This document shows positions 46,735 to 58,685 of a stretch of 64,000 nucleotides of DNA, piece after piece. This DNA is from Codonopsis lanceolata (lineage: Eukaryota; Streptophyta; Magnoliopsida; Asterales; Campanulaceae): the NCBI GenBank assembly GCA_013146195.2, contig CM028377.1, positions 106,928,094-106,992,093 on the forward strand. The letters run 5' to 3'. The position numbers and the translations under genes are program-made. Within the stretch, counting starts at the first letter, position 1. The number at the start of each line of letters is the position of its first letter. The notes under the pieces are model-generated. The model was not told the DNA's origin and did no database searches. It saw nothing but the letters and a program-made list of their open reading frames with translations.

Positions 46735-47569
46735 TTAATGTATAAAGATGACGGAGTATGTAAAGTTGTTGGAGATAAAAATAGTGGGTTATGTAAATAT
46801 ATTGAATTATGTGCTACTGTTGGAAGAGTTTTTTTTTTTATTAGAATCAAATGAGTATCAAATAAATTATTTTATTGATTTTGAACGAGTTGTGTTTGAT
46901 TTAGTATTTGATTTATGTGTATTTGATTTTATTGTTGTTCCTACTCTAAGGGCATATGTAAATATTTGAAAAAGTTTTTTCATTGTTTTTTATGTGTCTC
47001 ATTATCCATCACATCAAAAATAAAAAAATCTCATCTTTTTATGGACTTTTTCCCATAATGTTAAACTCTTTTTTCAACCAAGATGTTTTAATGTGAGCCC
47101 AATTTTATTTCTTTTACTTTTTTCCCAACCGCTCATTTTCTATAAGTCACTTTTTTCCTATAAACTTTCTACGATGGTAAGGCTAAGGCTGGATGATTCA
47201 TATCATACCTCTATGAATCTCATATAAACCTTCCATTGGAGATGTCTTTAGCTCCACTAACTTCTTCATATTTATCTTACTTTTTATTCGATCATTACCA
47301 ATACTATAAATTAGTAAAATAATACTATAAAGTAAGGTTGTTGTGACAAGCAAGCCAATCTGGATGTTTTTCACATGAAAATGTGAAGTACATATATTTT
47401 TTTTTCAAATTCACAAAACACGGAAATCATAGTATTAAAAAGGAATCCGAATTAAGTGTCTTATAATTTTGAGAAAAAAAAATGTCAAAGTCTTATTTAG
47501 AAAACACCTAATTTAACTTCAAAGTCAAAACATTACAATAATCGAAGAACAAATAAAGTAATTAATACT
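46735..47569. other. AT-rich spacer with dispersed repeat
   Basis: 46750-46930 is similar to 48700-48860 (gtatgtaaa, tgtgcyactnttgg, then caaatnantatc words), so both belong to one repeat family. The segment 46947-47253 may be a decayed MITE (ctaagggcatatg at the left; the complement of the right end reads ctaaagacatctcc). No gene. Confidence 0.4.
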
Positions 47570-48095
47570 ATTAACTATACAATGCAGCTCAGTCAATTGA
47601 CTGAAGCTATTCGATGGTTTGGATAGATCCCGATCCTAAGATCCAACGGTTCTGGGTCAGTTACGAATAACCCTCCTACAAACAACTCCCCTTAATTATG
47701 TATCGAGTTTAAATAACACCCCTTAACTATAACTTAAAGCAATAAATCCCCTCAATTACATAGCTAATATATACAGATACTACTGTTACCGTGCCTATAA
47801 CACAGGCACAAAGTTCTAGTCTTATTACAATAGACATGGGGGTACTAATGGACGCTATTCGAGGCTGTGATTGAATCTTTTCACAAGATCAATTAGTCAT
47901 GAGTCAATTACAAATAATCCTCTTATAAATAACATTTCTTAACAATGAGTCAAGTTAAAATTGCTCCCCTCAATTACCACTTGACGCAATGTACCTCGTC
48001 AACTATAACATTTTCTATTTAGACACTGTCGTTTTAATTGGCAGAATTATTCGATATTCTAACACCATGTTATAAGCACGAATACGAGGATCTAG
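47570..48095 (+). repeat. Two related Helitron-like ends in tandem
   Basis: About 47600-47819 and 47870-48095 share a common layout (cagttacgaataaccctcct / caattacaaataatcctctt; cccctcaattac; a final ctagt). The first ends with hairpin GTGCC...GGCAC (47791-47809) and CTAG|T (47816-47819); the second ends CTAG|T at 48092-48095 with a decayed hairpin. Both look like 3' parts of non-autonomous Helitrons. Confidence 0.55.
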
Positions 48096-48100
48096 TTTAT

Positions 48101-48250
48101 TACTCCCTCCGTTCAAGGCAAAAAAATTCCCGTTTGAAAATTAAACTTTTAAAGAAAAATAACACTTTTAGCAGCTCATTAATAATTAAATGACACTTTC
48201 ATACTTTAATTTTTGGAAGTAAACTATTTGCCCAAAACATATGAGTACAT
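48101..48250. mobile_element. Stowaway-like MITE, one good end
   Basis: Starts TA CTCCCTCCGTTCAAGGC. The right end (about 48225-48250) is only weakly complementary. The interior (aaatgacactttcatacttt, then ttttggaagtaaac) matches the family of the element at 60411. Confidence 0.55.
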
Positions 48251-49840
48251 TAAGAGTAGAAACAATGAGGATTTTAATTGAAATCTTTCCCAAATCTTGG
48301 CAAACAACAACGGCGATTCTACAAAAATCAAATTCAAATCAAAGGATGATTTTTTGGTAAAAGAATTACCAGAAAACCCACAAAATTCTGATAATCTTTA
48401 CAACAGTCCATGACCAAACAATGTGTTTTGGGCCATAACCCATCAAAACGTCATTTTGATGGGCGGAATTGTAAAAAAATAATGTAGCGTCAAAAGGGCA
48501 CACAGTTTCTTTCCACGTGTCACACCTTGGTCGATTGGTTGGATTTTTTTCTTATCTCCGGTTTAAGGGCAGTTTTGGTATTCAAAAAATATTTTTTAAA
48601 CAAAAATTACACATTTTTATCTATAAATATAAACTTGGTTTGTCTCATTTTGATACCAAATGAATTTTTTGTAAAATTTGAATTTATTTGTAGGTAAATT
48701 TATTAGAGATAAAGATATTGTGGTATGTAAATGTAATGAATTTTGTGCCACTATTGGTCCATTAAGAAGTTTTTTTGGTTTTAAATCAAATAACTATCTA
48801 ATAGAGTAGTTTATTGATTTTCAATTGGTTGTTTTTGATTTTTGGTTTGCATTGTTCTTGTGAGAAAATATTTAATGGTTCAAATTAGGGTTGAAATAGT
48901 TGAACTATCTCGGAAAAGAATTAAATGAGGAGAAACAAGTCAACAAGGTTTTAATTCTCCTTGACCATGGGGAAGAAGAAAAAGTAAAAAAATCTAGATT
49001 CCAGACTATTTTTGTGAGAAAATATTTAATGGTTTTCTAAAACATGGTCAAGTTGAAGTTACTCAAATTAATCAAAGGTGTCTTTGGTATCCTTATTTAG
49101 TGATTTTGTTTTAAAGTTTTTAATCTTGTTTATAATAATTAGAAAAAAAATAAGAAATATGAATAGAAAGTTAGTGGAATCTAAGAGAAAAAAAAAGTCA
49201 TAAATTACAAAACAAAAATCAATGAGAACGGAACCCAAATGTCTTTTAAAACCTGAAATTTGCTAATGATATTTAGTCTTAGTACGTTTTATGTTCCTAC
49301 TGTATGTGTAAAAAAATGAAAAATTACGGGTCAGTGTATTTTTTAAAATTTTTAACCACTTTATGTTAATATATTTTTTCTTAATTAGAAAAAAATATTT
49401 CATGCACTGTTATATACAAAATCATGTATTGCGATGCATTCATTTATACATCCCGATGAATAAAGTGCATTAATTTGTGCATCACATACTTTTTTCAATT
49501 TACAAAAAAATTATAGAGATGTAAAACAGTTAAAATTATTAAACTGGAAAATTTTAGCATAAAAAGGTAAACAAAAGAGGCTAAAACAGGTCAGAGCAAA
49601 AAAAAAAAAATTAATCGATTTTACATCATAAATACGATTAACACAACCGGAAGACCCGGTAGTCGGTAAATTAACCACAGAACATGGGGAATTTCTATTA
49701 ATCAAGATTTTATGAATTTTATTTCACCAAACCCTCTTTCGTACTTGCTTATCGCGGCTTATCAGGAGATTCCTTGATATATTTCACCAAAACTGGATTG
49801 CTACACAGAAATTAAATTAACTTTTTATTTTGCTCAATCC
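48251..49840. other. AT-rich intergenic spacer
   Basis: No gene seen. A shared repeat with 24305-24420 lies at 48570-48660. The words gtattgcgatgcattc and acatcccgatgaata occur near 49428-49455. Confidence 0.5.
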
Positions 49841-49842
49841 AA

Positions 49843-50585
49843 TATATTTCATCCGTCCCAAAATTATTATCTTATTTCTCATTTTTGTCCCTCCAAAAAA
49901 AATATTGTCTTGTTTAAAAGCTTTTTATTTTATTTTTACTATTTTACCCTTGCATTTTACTTTTGGTCATGTTTGGTGTAATATTTTTAAAATGTAATTG
50001 TTTTTTTGTAAACTTGTTTGAGAAACGATTTCAAAACATTATTTTCATAAACATAGTAGTTGTAAATGTATAATATTTTTAAAACGCTCCAAATTGTAGC
50101 GTTTTAAAATAATGCACATTTTTAAAACGTTGCGTTTTAAAACAATGTATTGAAACATTTAAAAAAAACGCTGAATTTTTTGCTAGAGTTTTGAAAACAC
50201 AATTTTTTCAAAATGCAATGTTTTTAGAACGTAGCGTTTTAAAAAATGCAGATGTAAATGCATCATTTTTTAAACACTTTTGATAAACTATTTCAAAACG
50301 CTATTGTCATAAACAGAGTAGTTGTAAACACAACATATTTTTAAAACGTTCTAAATTAGAGGATTTTAAAATAATGCATTGAAACATTTTAAAAGATAAA
50401 ACATTGTATTTTTTGTCATCGTTTTGGTCAAAACACTCCACTAAACAAATACATGATTATGTGTCATATACATATGAAATTTAAAGTAAACTACATTTTA
50501 TACCAATATTAATAATAAAGTAAATTAGTTTTACTTAATCTATGCGCCGAATCGAACATAACAATTAATTAAGGACGAAGTGAGT
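49843..50585. mobile_element. Decayed Stowaway-like ends enclosing a second MITE
   Basis: The outer left end catccgtcccaaaattatta and the outer right end taattaaggacgaagtgag are inverted Stowaway-type termini. Inside, 49968-50455 has its own imperfect inverted ends (catgtttggtgtaatatttt; complement of the right end tgtttagtggagtgtttt) and is filled with aaaacg / cgtttt words repeated at spacings of some tens of bases. It is read as one MITE nested in another. Superfamily of the inner one unknown. Confidence 0.45.
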
Positions 50586-51436
50586 AATTCTTAAAAATGT
50601 GTAACATAAGAAATGCAATTAATAATGTAGTACAAATTTCTATTAATTGTTTAGTAAGAAATAAAATAATTTAGAATGCAATGATAAAATTGAAGCAATT
50701 AACCACATTACCGTAGATAGGTACTTGTTAATAACTTTAATGATAAAAACTAGACATTAACTTAATAACCGCTTCACAAAATAGCAAGTTGCTCTTTTAA
50801 TTTCAATTTTAGTGAAAATGTTAAATTATTCAACATCAATAAAACAAGAAATTTAATAAATTAAAATTAAACATAAACAAGCTATTTATAATGATGCTAA
50901 TAATAATAAAATAGCTTAAACATTTAAAACAACGATGACGAGGAGGAGTAAAAATGAATGATCGTAAAGTAGTTGAGACTAAATTATATTATAAATGCTT
51001 GACCTATTAAAATGATATAATTGTTATTTTACATGGATTCCAATTATTAGGAATCTAAATACCACCTCCTCTATTGGATGTTAATGACTTTCACGATAGA
51101 AATTAGACATTAACGTTATTATCGCTCTACAAAATATAATGTTCTTCATTTTTTTTTCAATTTAGGTAAAAAATTTAAAACATCAATAAATCAAGAAAAG
51201 TTTATTACATTAAAATTAAAAAAATGCTAATGTTATAATGAAACCAATTTAAATAAAAGTAGTTTAAACATTTGAAATAATTTTACAAAAATTACATGTT
51301 GCTATTTAGGTCAAATAATTATTATTTTATTCTCCTATATAGCACCAAGCAGGTTAATCACTCACATTTGTCTTTTTAATCATATACTTTAATTCTTTGA
51401 ATTGAATTATAATTTATAATAGAGCAATTTTAATGG
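50586..51436. other. AT-rich spacer
   Basis: No gene or transposon end recognised. Two similar halves (ttaactt/ttaacgttattatcgct; aaacatttaaaacaac / aaacatttgaaataat) around 50750-50940 and 51100-51290 suggest an old duplication. Confidence 0.45.
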
Positions 51437-51448
51437 GAACAACAAACT

Positions 51449-51549
51449 TTTTTTTTCCTCCCAAGGAGGGCATGTGAATGGATCGAACTTGAAACCTTAC
51501 ATTTTGTGAAACCCAATCTCTACCACTTGGTCACCCCCTTAGGGACCGA
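51449..51549 (-). mobile_element. Short tRNA-derived SINE, copy 1
   Basis: On the minus strand, an A-box-like tgaccaagtggtagag and a B box agttcgatcca (GGTTCGANTCC type) lie about 35 bases apart, followed by a poly-A end (T run at 51449-51456 on the + strand). GAACAACAAACT flanks both sides (51437-51448; 51550-51561), a 12-bp target duplication expected of L1-dependent retroposition. Close to the copy at 59915. Length about 100 bp, shorter than usual plant SINEs. Confidence 0.75.
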
Positions 51550-51561
51550 GAACAACAAACT

Positions 51562-52600
51562 AGTGTTTCAAATTGATCTCACCAAATTTGAAACTAAGAG
51601 GAAGGATTAAAATTATAGTCATCTCAATCAAATAACTAGCATTGAGAACATTTTGACTAAGAAGAGTCACTAATAAGCAATTAGTTCGGGAAACTATGCT
51701 TAGCAAGTAGGATTATTTGGTTAAAAATTTAAAAGAAACAAAATCGGCACACGGTTGAAAACCATTTAAACAATTATTATTAACAAATTAAATAAGATGG
51801 AAATAGTAAGAACGATAAAAATGTTTTTTTATATGGATTTCAACTATTAGAAATCTGAATCTCACCTCCTTCATCAAGATTGTGATTCCTTCAATGTTAG
51901 GAATCAATTCTAAGATTCCAGTAATTCATTTATTTTTCAAATAAAATTTTGACAACACCAAGATTTCAATAATCCATTTCATTTACAAATGAAGTTATGT
52001 CAACACCAGACTCTATTAATTAATTAAGGTGAATCAATACCGCGAAATTGATTTCATTTCTATGTGAGGTCTAAGGTCAAATCTTTTTTCAATCACAAAT
52101 ACAAATAATTTTTTTTTGATAATTGATAAAAATAACATTTTAAAAAGAAAATTGACAATGTTTAGAATACCCATAAATAATATAATGACACTAGCTCTAT
52201 TTATATTTATAAACAATTTATTTGTTGATCGAAATATTGCATGTGTAAATATATAATTGTGGAAGAAAACAGAGGGTGCTTAAACATTTGGAAAATAATT
52301 TACGAAAAATAAATTTGTAAGTCATTTTTCGAAAAAAAAACTTAATTTTCCATTAAGAAAAAACTTTTACATTAACTATATTTCTTAAAGTTATCAAACA
52401 TCAAAAAATAAAAATAATGTTTTTTAAAAATCATTTTCCGTGCCAGTTTGGGGAATGGAGATTTTGTGAAGGTCACCAACCTTTTCCCACTTGTTTTACT
52501 TTTTCTTTGCCTCCCCAAACAAAAATTCAATATTATTTTATTTTAATAATTTCCCAATTAAAAAATGGTACAATAATTTTGGTGTAATATTATAACGTAT
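51562..52600. other. Region upstream of GS1
   Basis: AT-rich without coding frames. Some relation to 19440-19850 is visible (tttttgaaaacg..., gtgtatgtaaatatataattgtg, gaagtcattttc-type words), so part of it is a repeat. The proximal 150 bp contains a ttcccacttgttttac stretch before the GS1 TATA box. Confidence 0.4.
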
Positions 52601-52609
52601 GAACCGCAC

Positions 52610-52617
52610 TATAAAAG
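52610..52617 (+). promoter_or_regulatory. TATA box of the GS1 gene
   Basis: TATAAAAG lies 111 bp upstream of the GS1 start codon, followed at about 30 bp by a CT-rich start region (ttcacttctctgt, about 52640). The leader contains ggagttggagagagagttgg and further GA repeats, usual for highly expressed plant genes. Confidence 0.75.
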
Positions 52618-52720
52618 CAGTAGCCCCCTCCTCCGCTTTCACTTCTCTGTATAAGGAGTTGGAGAGAGAGTTGGAGAGATAACAGAAAAGGGAGAGAGAA
52701 AGAAGTATTGAAAAATTAAT

Positions 52721-53104
52721 ATGGCCTCGCTTACCGATCTCATTAACCTCAATCTTTCTGACTCCACCGAGAAGATCATTGCAGAGTATATATGGTTAGT
52801 ATTTATCTCTTCTAGCTCCAAAGTCTCGATTTTTAGTCAATGGGTTGTTATAGTTTGGTTTTTGTTTCTAATATTTTTAGCCATAGATTCCTCTGTTTGG
52901 TTGGGTCAAACCTTCTTGCTATGTTTGTGTGGGTGCTTTTCTTTGGTAAATTTATTTTTAGCTATAAAATCTCCAATTTTTGGCTAATGGGTAGTTTTAG
53001 TTTCCAGTTATACTCCGTTATGATGCACTTATTGCACTTTTCTTGTCGTGCTCTGTTTCTGATCAACCTTTTGAGTTGTGTGTTCTGCGTTTTTGTAAAA
53101 AAGC

Positions 53105-53137
<33 letters not shown>

Positions 53138-54265
53138 GTGGGGTTGGGGCCTGGGTTTTTTTTTCTTAGGTTGAAAATTTTTCATTTTTAGTTAATGGGT
53201 TCGTCTTGATTCTGCTATACCTATTTTTTCATTCTCTTATTGCTGTTCTGATCAATCTTTTTACCATATATTGCTCTGTTTCTTGGCTTAATCAATTAAT
53301 CTTTTACTTGTTTTGCGTGAATCTAATTTTTCACGTTTTTACTTTCGTTAATTAATTTTCTCTTTTTTCTGTTCAACGGGTAGTTTATAGTTTTTAGTTA
53401 ATGGCTTAATGCTCGGTTTTTGATTATTCTGTTTAAAAACTTTCTTGAAATAATCTGTTTGCTGTGTCTGATTTGTTTTTGGGTTTCATTTTGGATAATC
53501 AAGTTTTGTTCTTATACTAATTGATACACTCATTTAGCTTTTAATTAAAAAAGAATATTCCTTTTTGGCTGTTTGGCAAATAAATTGGATCTCATGTTTT
53601 GTGTTTTTAGAATATATTAGTTCACTTTACTCATGAAATGAAACTTCATTGTATTTTATTTCTCTTCTGACAAACTTTTTTTGCTCGGATAAGCACACAT
53701 ATGTCATGGAGCACACATATGTCATATGTAAACATGAATACTTGAAAAGTCTGATCATGGGTGAAAGAACCACATCTTTCCAAGATTCTCTCTCTCTCTC
53801 TCTCTTTGGGTCAATATTTGTACACTCTCTGAACTTTTGGCGGTTCGATCTTCTTCCAAGAAAGATCTTGTTGATCTGGTGCTGCTATTGTTTGATGTTG
53901 CTCGGATCTCGTGTACTAGGACATAGAACGAAATGGGTACACTTTTGTTTGACTTCTTGTTTACTTACTAAATCAGATGAAATGATTAAGTTTCTGCATT
54001 TTGTGTGTGAATAATTCCCATGATTATCCTTAATTTCATCTGACTTTGAACTTAGGGGCTTGTTCCATATTAGATCCCCCTCTAAAAGTCAAACTTTTTC
54101 AAAAATTGATACTTTTAGTAGTTAGTAATAGTAATAAAATGACACTTATATGACTACATTTTTTAAAATGGATTCTTTATGTAAAATATCCTAAAATGGA
54201 ATAGTGGATTCTTTGCTCGAAAGGAATATTACAGTTAAATCCATTCTTCTTCCTGTCTCACTGTT

Positions 54266-54302
<37 letters not shown>

Positions 54303-56591
54303 CTGACCAATTTAATTTTAGTTTTTGTTTATTACAGTATGTTCTACTCTTCCCCACTTTTTCAAATTATACTCGAATTTTTTTGTATTACTGTTTTACG
54401 TAAATGCTTGCTGTTTATGTGATACTTTCAACATGTAGTTTTATGATTTTAATTTTCTTGTGTTTGGAATGTGATTTAGGATTGGTGGATCTGGTATGGA
54501 CCTCAGGAGCAAAGCAAGGGTAATGAGAATTTTACTTATAAGTTCATCAATTTTATTGACAAATTAATTCTTTTGATTGTTTACAAAGAGGGCTGATATG
54601 TATGTTTTCTATTCTGTATAGACCCTTTCTGGACCTGTTCATGATCCCAAGAAGCTACCCAAGTGGAATTACGATGGGTCTAGCACAGGCCAAGCCCCAG
54701 GCGAGGATAGTGAAGTGATCATTTAGTGCGTCTCTTTCCTAATTAGTTCTTATCATATCAGTTCTCGTATTTTTCTCCTTCTATTTCTTATCAATTTCTT
54801 ACATATATTCACGTGTGATAATGATGAATGAAACAGTCCTCAAGCCATTTTCAAGGATCCATTCAGGAGGGGCAACCACATCTTGGTGCGCTAACTCTTT
54901 AGGTTTACTTGTAGTTGTCTTCCTAATCATTTTTTTCCAATTCCGAACATGTATTTAAATTCTTCTTCATTGGTTTTAGGTGATGTGCGATGCCTACACA
55001 CCACAGGGTGAGCCAATTCCAACAAACAAGAGGTGTAGTGCTGCCAAGATCTTCAGCAATCCTGCAGTTGAAAAGGAAGTTCCCTGGTAAGTCCGGCCTT
55101 ATTCTTCCTAATGTGTTCAAACTCTTATTGTTTTTTTTTAAATATATATTTTGACATTCTGCTAGTAACTTGAAATTTAATTTGATTAACAGGTACGGTA
55201 TCGAGCAAGAGTACACCTTGCTGCAAAAGGACATCAAGTGGCCCCTTGGTTGGCCACAAGGTGGTTTCCCAGGACCTCAAGTATGATTACTTCTTCTTTG
55301 TCTTACTTTCATTAGTTTATATCTTGCCACTCCCTGGCACTAGGGTCTGAAGCGTTTGGGTCTTCTTCCTTTCTTTTTGCATCTTACCATCATATATCAT
55401 TTGAACTTGAGGCACTATATCTATCTCTATTATTTACTCGTGTCTTCACATGTTTTGGTTATTGTGTTGTTTACAAGTTCTCTTTATTGTAATTAGGGAC
55501 CATACTACTGCGGCATTGGTGCCGATAAGGCCTTTGGAAGGGACATTGTTGATGCTCACTACAAAGCTTGCCTCTATGCTGGTATCAACATCAGTGGTAT
55601 CAATGGTGAAGTCATGCCTGGTCAGGTAAAATGGTCACTTTCCATAATCGCTTTTGGTATTTGTGAGTTTATGCAAATTGTCTTTAATTTGGTTTGTCAA
55701 CTGAAATTTTGAACCTTTTTTTCATTTTATTTTGCGCAGTGGGAGTTTCAAGTTGGACCTTCAGTCGGTATTTCTGCTGGTGATGAGCTGTGGGTAGCAC
55801 GTTACATTTTGGAGGTACTGAATACAAATAGTAATTAAATGCAATCCTGCTGTTAATTAGTTCTTCAAGGAAGCCTTGCTTTATAAACGTTTTTGTGAAG
55901 TATTCTCTTTTTCTTTTTCACAGAGGATTACCGAGATTGCTGGGGTTGTGGTTTCATTTGACCCCAAACCTATCCCGGTTAGCTTTCTTTTCATCTGCGA
56001 ATTTATATTTTCTGCGTTATTTTCTATACTCGATCATCTGTTCTCAGCTATGTTTCTCCAAGTAATATGCTATTTCTAACAGGGTGATTGGAACGGTGCT
56101 GGTGCCCACACAAACTACAGGTAATCCTACTTGATAGTCTTGCTTATAAATTGAATCTATTCCCATCTATTATATGGCTATAAATGTATTATTATGATTT
56201 CAGCACCAAGTCTATGAGGGAAGAGGGAGGATATGAGATCATCAAGAAGGCTATTGAAAAGCTTGGGCTGAAGCACAAAGAACACATTGCTGCTTATGGT
56301 GAAGGCAATGAGCGTCGTCTAACCGGTCGCCACGAGACCGCTGATATCAACACTTTCTTATGGGTAAATAATACTGCTTTTCTGCCACTTTCTTATGAGT
56401 ACTTAGTATCTGCTCTTAATTCCTTTATATTTGTTCTTCACTAACAGGGAGTTGCAAACCGTGGTGCATCGATTCGAGTTGGTCGTGACACCGAGAGGGA
56501 GGGCAAGGGATACTTCGAGGACCGAAGGCCTGCATCAAACATGGACCCATACGTTGTCACTTCCATGATTGCAGCAACCACACTCCTGTGA
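52721..56591 (+). CDS. GS1: Cytosolic glutamine synthetase GS1, 12 exons, 353 residues
   Basis: Makes glutamine from glutamate, ammonium and ATP in the cytosol, as a decamer. Exons: 52721-52794, 54480-54519, 54622-54725, 54837-54885, 54980-55086, 55193-55280, 55497-55625, 55740-55814, 55924-55977, 56083-56120, 56204-56363, 56448-56591; all introns are GT-AG and all phases join. Start MASLTDLINLNLSDSTEKII is the usual GS1 N terminus, with no plastid transit peptide. The beta-grasp signature YDGSSTGQAPGEDSE starts at residue 55. The ATP-site motif KPIPGDWNGAGAHTNYS starts at residue 237. Metal and substrate residues are present: Glu129, Glu131, Glu192, Glu199, His249, Arg291, Glu297, Arg311, Arg316. 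There is no C-terminal extension as in plastid GS2. Oddity: the end is IAATTLL then TGA (56589-56591), followed by AGG CCT TGA, where the family has Trp-Lys-Pro-stop, so three residues are lost. Intron 1 is 1,685 bp, the others 83-216 bp. Confidence 0.96.
52795..54479 (+). other. Intron 1 of GS1, long, with microsatellites
   Basis: 1,685 bp between a Trp codon split TG|G. It is T-rich like a plant intron and contains a (GT)n run (about 53106-53132), a (CT)n run (about 53788-53806), a (TA)n run (about 54271-54300) and a decayed MITE. Long first introns of plant genes often hold enhancing elements; nothing specific is visible here. Confidence 0.85.
54085..54235. mobile_element. Decayed Stowaway-family MITE inside GS1 intron 1
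   Basis: The sequence gatacttttagtagt, then aaaatgacactt, then taaaatatcctaaaatgga and atagtggattcttt aligns in the same order with the intact MITE at 60411-60582 (gatatttttagtagt, taaaacatcccaaaatgga, atagtggacttttt). The terminal repeats are largely eroded. It shows that a mobile family seeded both the gene and its downstream flank. Confidence 0.75.
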
Positions 56592-56860
56592 AGGCCTTGA
56601 GTGACCCCTCTTGGATCATAGGTGCTGCTGCCATTTCTTACCTTTAGCAAATTTGAAAGCTTTAAAGTATTTGGGAAATGAACCCTTCGTTCTATTTTCG
56701 ATTTAGGGTAGTCTTTGTTATTTGTCTTTGTAGTTTCATATTTACAAATGCTGTTCTGCGATTTCTCTTTGTATTTCAATGGTAAAAGCTGAGCTTTGCT
56801 GCTCGCGGGGGTTGCCTTGTCAAAAATAACAATGATATTCATTGTCAATAACTATATGAA
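56592..56860 (+). other. GS1 3' untranslated region
   Basis: Begins with AGGCCTTGA, the relic of the usual stop context, then about 250 bp of T-rich non-coding DNA with possible polyadenylation signals (aataac near 56826). The end of the transcript cannot be fixed from sequence. Confidence 0.55.
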
Positions 56861-56969
56861 GGGTTGATTTGCATATTCATTTGTGTTTTGTTCATAACCT
56901 TAGCAAATGCTTTGTGTTTGTACTGTACAACCCTTAAAAATTCCCTATCAGTTCTTAAATGACTACCTA

Positions 56970-57272
56970 GGGGGTCGTTTGATAGCCAAGGTTAAGACAA
57001 GATATGATTAATAAGCCGAGTTGTTTAATGTTTGGTACGTAATAGGTGGTCAGGACTAATAACACGAGTTATTCGGATAAAGTCATTATCTTCTCACTAT
57101 TAATACCAAGGGGGAGGGTGATATTATTAGCGTCCTCATTAAAAAAAAATTGGATTAACATTTATAATCTCAAAATTACTTCCGATATACAAGTGATGAT
57201 TAATAGCGAGGGTACTAATAGTACTGAAATTAATAATACTGTTTATCCTTGTCCGACTATCAAACAAACCCT
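56970..57272. mobile_element. MITE downstream of GS1 with ~40-bp TIRs
   Basis: The left end AGGGGGTCGTTTGATAGCC and the complement of the right end, AGGGTTTGTTTGATAGTCG, are inverted repeats, and similarity extends inwards to gattaataa / gtattaataa. About 303 bp, no coding capacity. Terminal style fits PIF/Harbinger- or hAT-derived MITEs; the target duplication is unclear. Confidence 0.7.
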
Positions 57273-58685
57273 AAGAGTATTATATTACCTCCAATATAAA
57301 AACAAAGTAGAATAATTTTCGTAATTTATCTTTCTCATTATCCAAGTTCAAACAAATAGTCATCTTTATCACTATATATTCTTATCCTCTTTCAATAATT
57401 ATCTCCTAATTTATCTTTCCAACTACTCTATAAGAGCCCATTGGCTAAAGTGTTTTTAAAATGCTAACACTTTTTAATACAAATAATAATTTAGAGCAGT
57501 CCTTTTTTGTGTTATCACTTCCACTTTGTAGAGGTAAAAACGAATGTTTGTTTCGATAAAATAGCTTTATTCAAATGGTGAATTGAAATGAATTGTAATT
57601 AATGGAATTGCATTTTTGGCCTTAATTTTGGAGCAAGATGCAGAATCAAACATGCTCATATTTTAAAACAATGCTTATGTTGGATTGAAGGTAGTGTAAA
57701 ATGGCACTAATTACAACAACCAAAGATTAGAGCATCACTGATACAAATGTGAAGGTTGAAAAAATTGAGTGTTACTAAGGATTAACACAATGTTCAAAAG
57801 ATTTTTTTAAGGACACGATTGGGTGGGTTGGGTCGAGTAAGAGTTGGGTCGTGACCCGTTATAACCCAAAATTAAATGGGTTGAAATGAGTAATGGGTTA
57901 GAACGAGTCGACCCGTTTCAACCTAAAATTTCCATAAAAAAACTTACATTTATATAACAAAAAAATAACGGGTCGAAATGGGTAGCATGTTCGGCCTGCT
58001 TAAACCCAACCCAAATCGACCAGTTAAGCAAAAAAAATAACGGGTCGAGTTGGGTTAGGTAATTTCCAAGTCAGGATTGAGTGGGTTAAGCATGTTTTAG
58101 TTTGTAATTACTAGATCTACAGACCGTGGATAAGAGTTGTAAATATGACATGTCAACTAAGTTCTTATTCACATTCTTGATAAAGCTGCCATTTGACCCA
58201 TTTCACATTCTAGTTGAGGATACAAAGAATATATTTAGTCAGACTTTTCTTTTTAAAAACTTTTCCTATTGGTTGTTTCATTTTCTTTTGTTTTCTATTT
58301 TTTTTTTGTCAAAATTCATTTTAATGGTGGGACTCATGCCACATAAATCAAATCCACAGTTGTATTAGAAATGTTTTTCTTGATTGTATGTGAATAAATA
58401 TTTTTTTTTGTCAATATATAATTAAGAGTGTTAATTACCTACAATTCACATGAGATCAAATCAATGGTTTATCATGGTGATGATCTTAAATTTCATTAGT
58501 TAGTAAGTATTAAATATTAATGGCAGCCAAATTGGAACAACCTTTGATAATGATTTATAGTTAAGAAATTCTTAAAGATTCAATTTCAAAAAGATTCTGT
58601 TAGTGAGATTCTTAGTCAAATATTAAGAAATAGACAGTCATAAAATAGATTTAGTTTGGAAATCCTCAATTCAAATATGTGATAT
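57273..58685. other. Intergenic spacer with hAT-type remnant
   Basis: No gene. 57810-58090 is packed with gggttgggtcgag, acccgttataaccc and aacgggtcgaaatggg words on both strands, like the interior of the hAT-type elements at 13028 and 19884. The rest is AT-rich. Confidence 0.5.

Noticed and set aside
53649..54014. 121-codon frame in front of GS1 exon 2
   Set aside because: It lies inside GS1 intron 1, has no recognised domain, and shows intron-like T-rich composition.
56441..56848. Minus-strand frame opposite GS1 exon 12
   Set aside because: It is the antisense shadow of a conserved exon.
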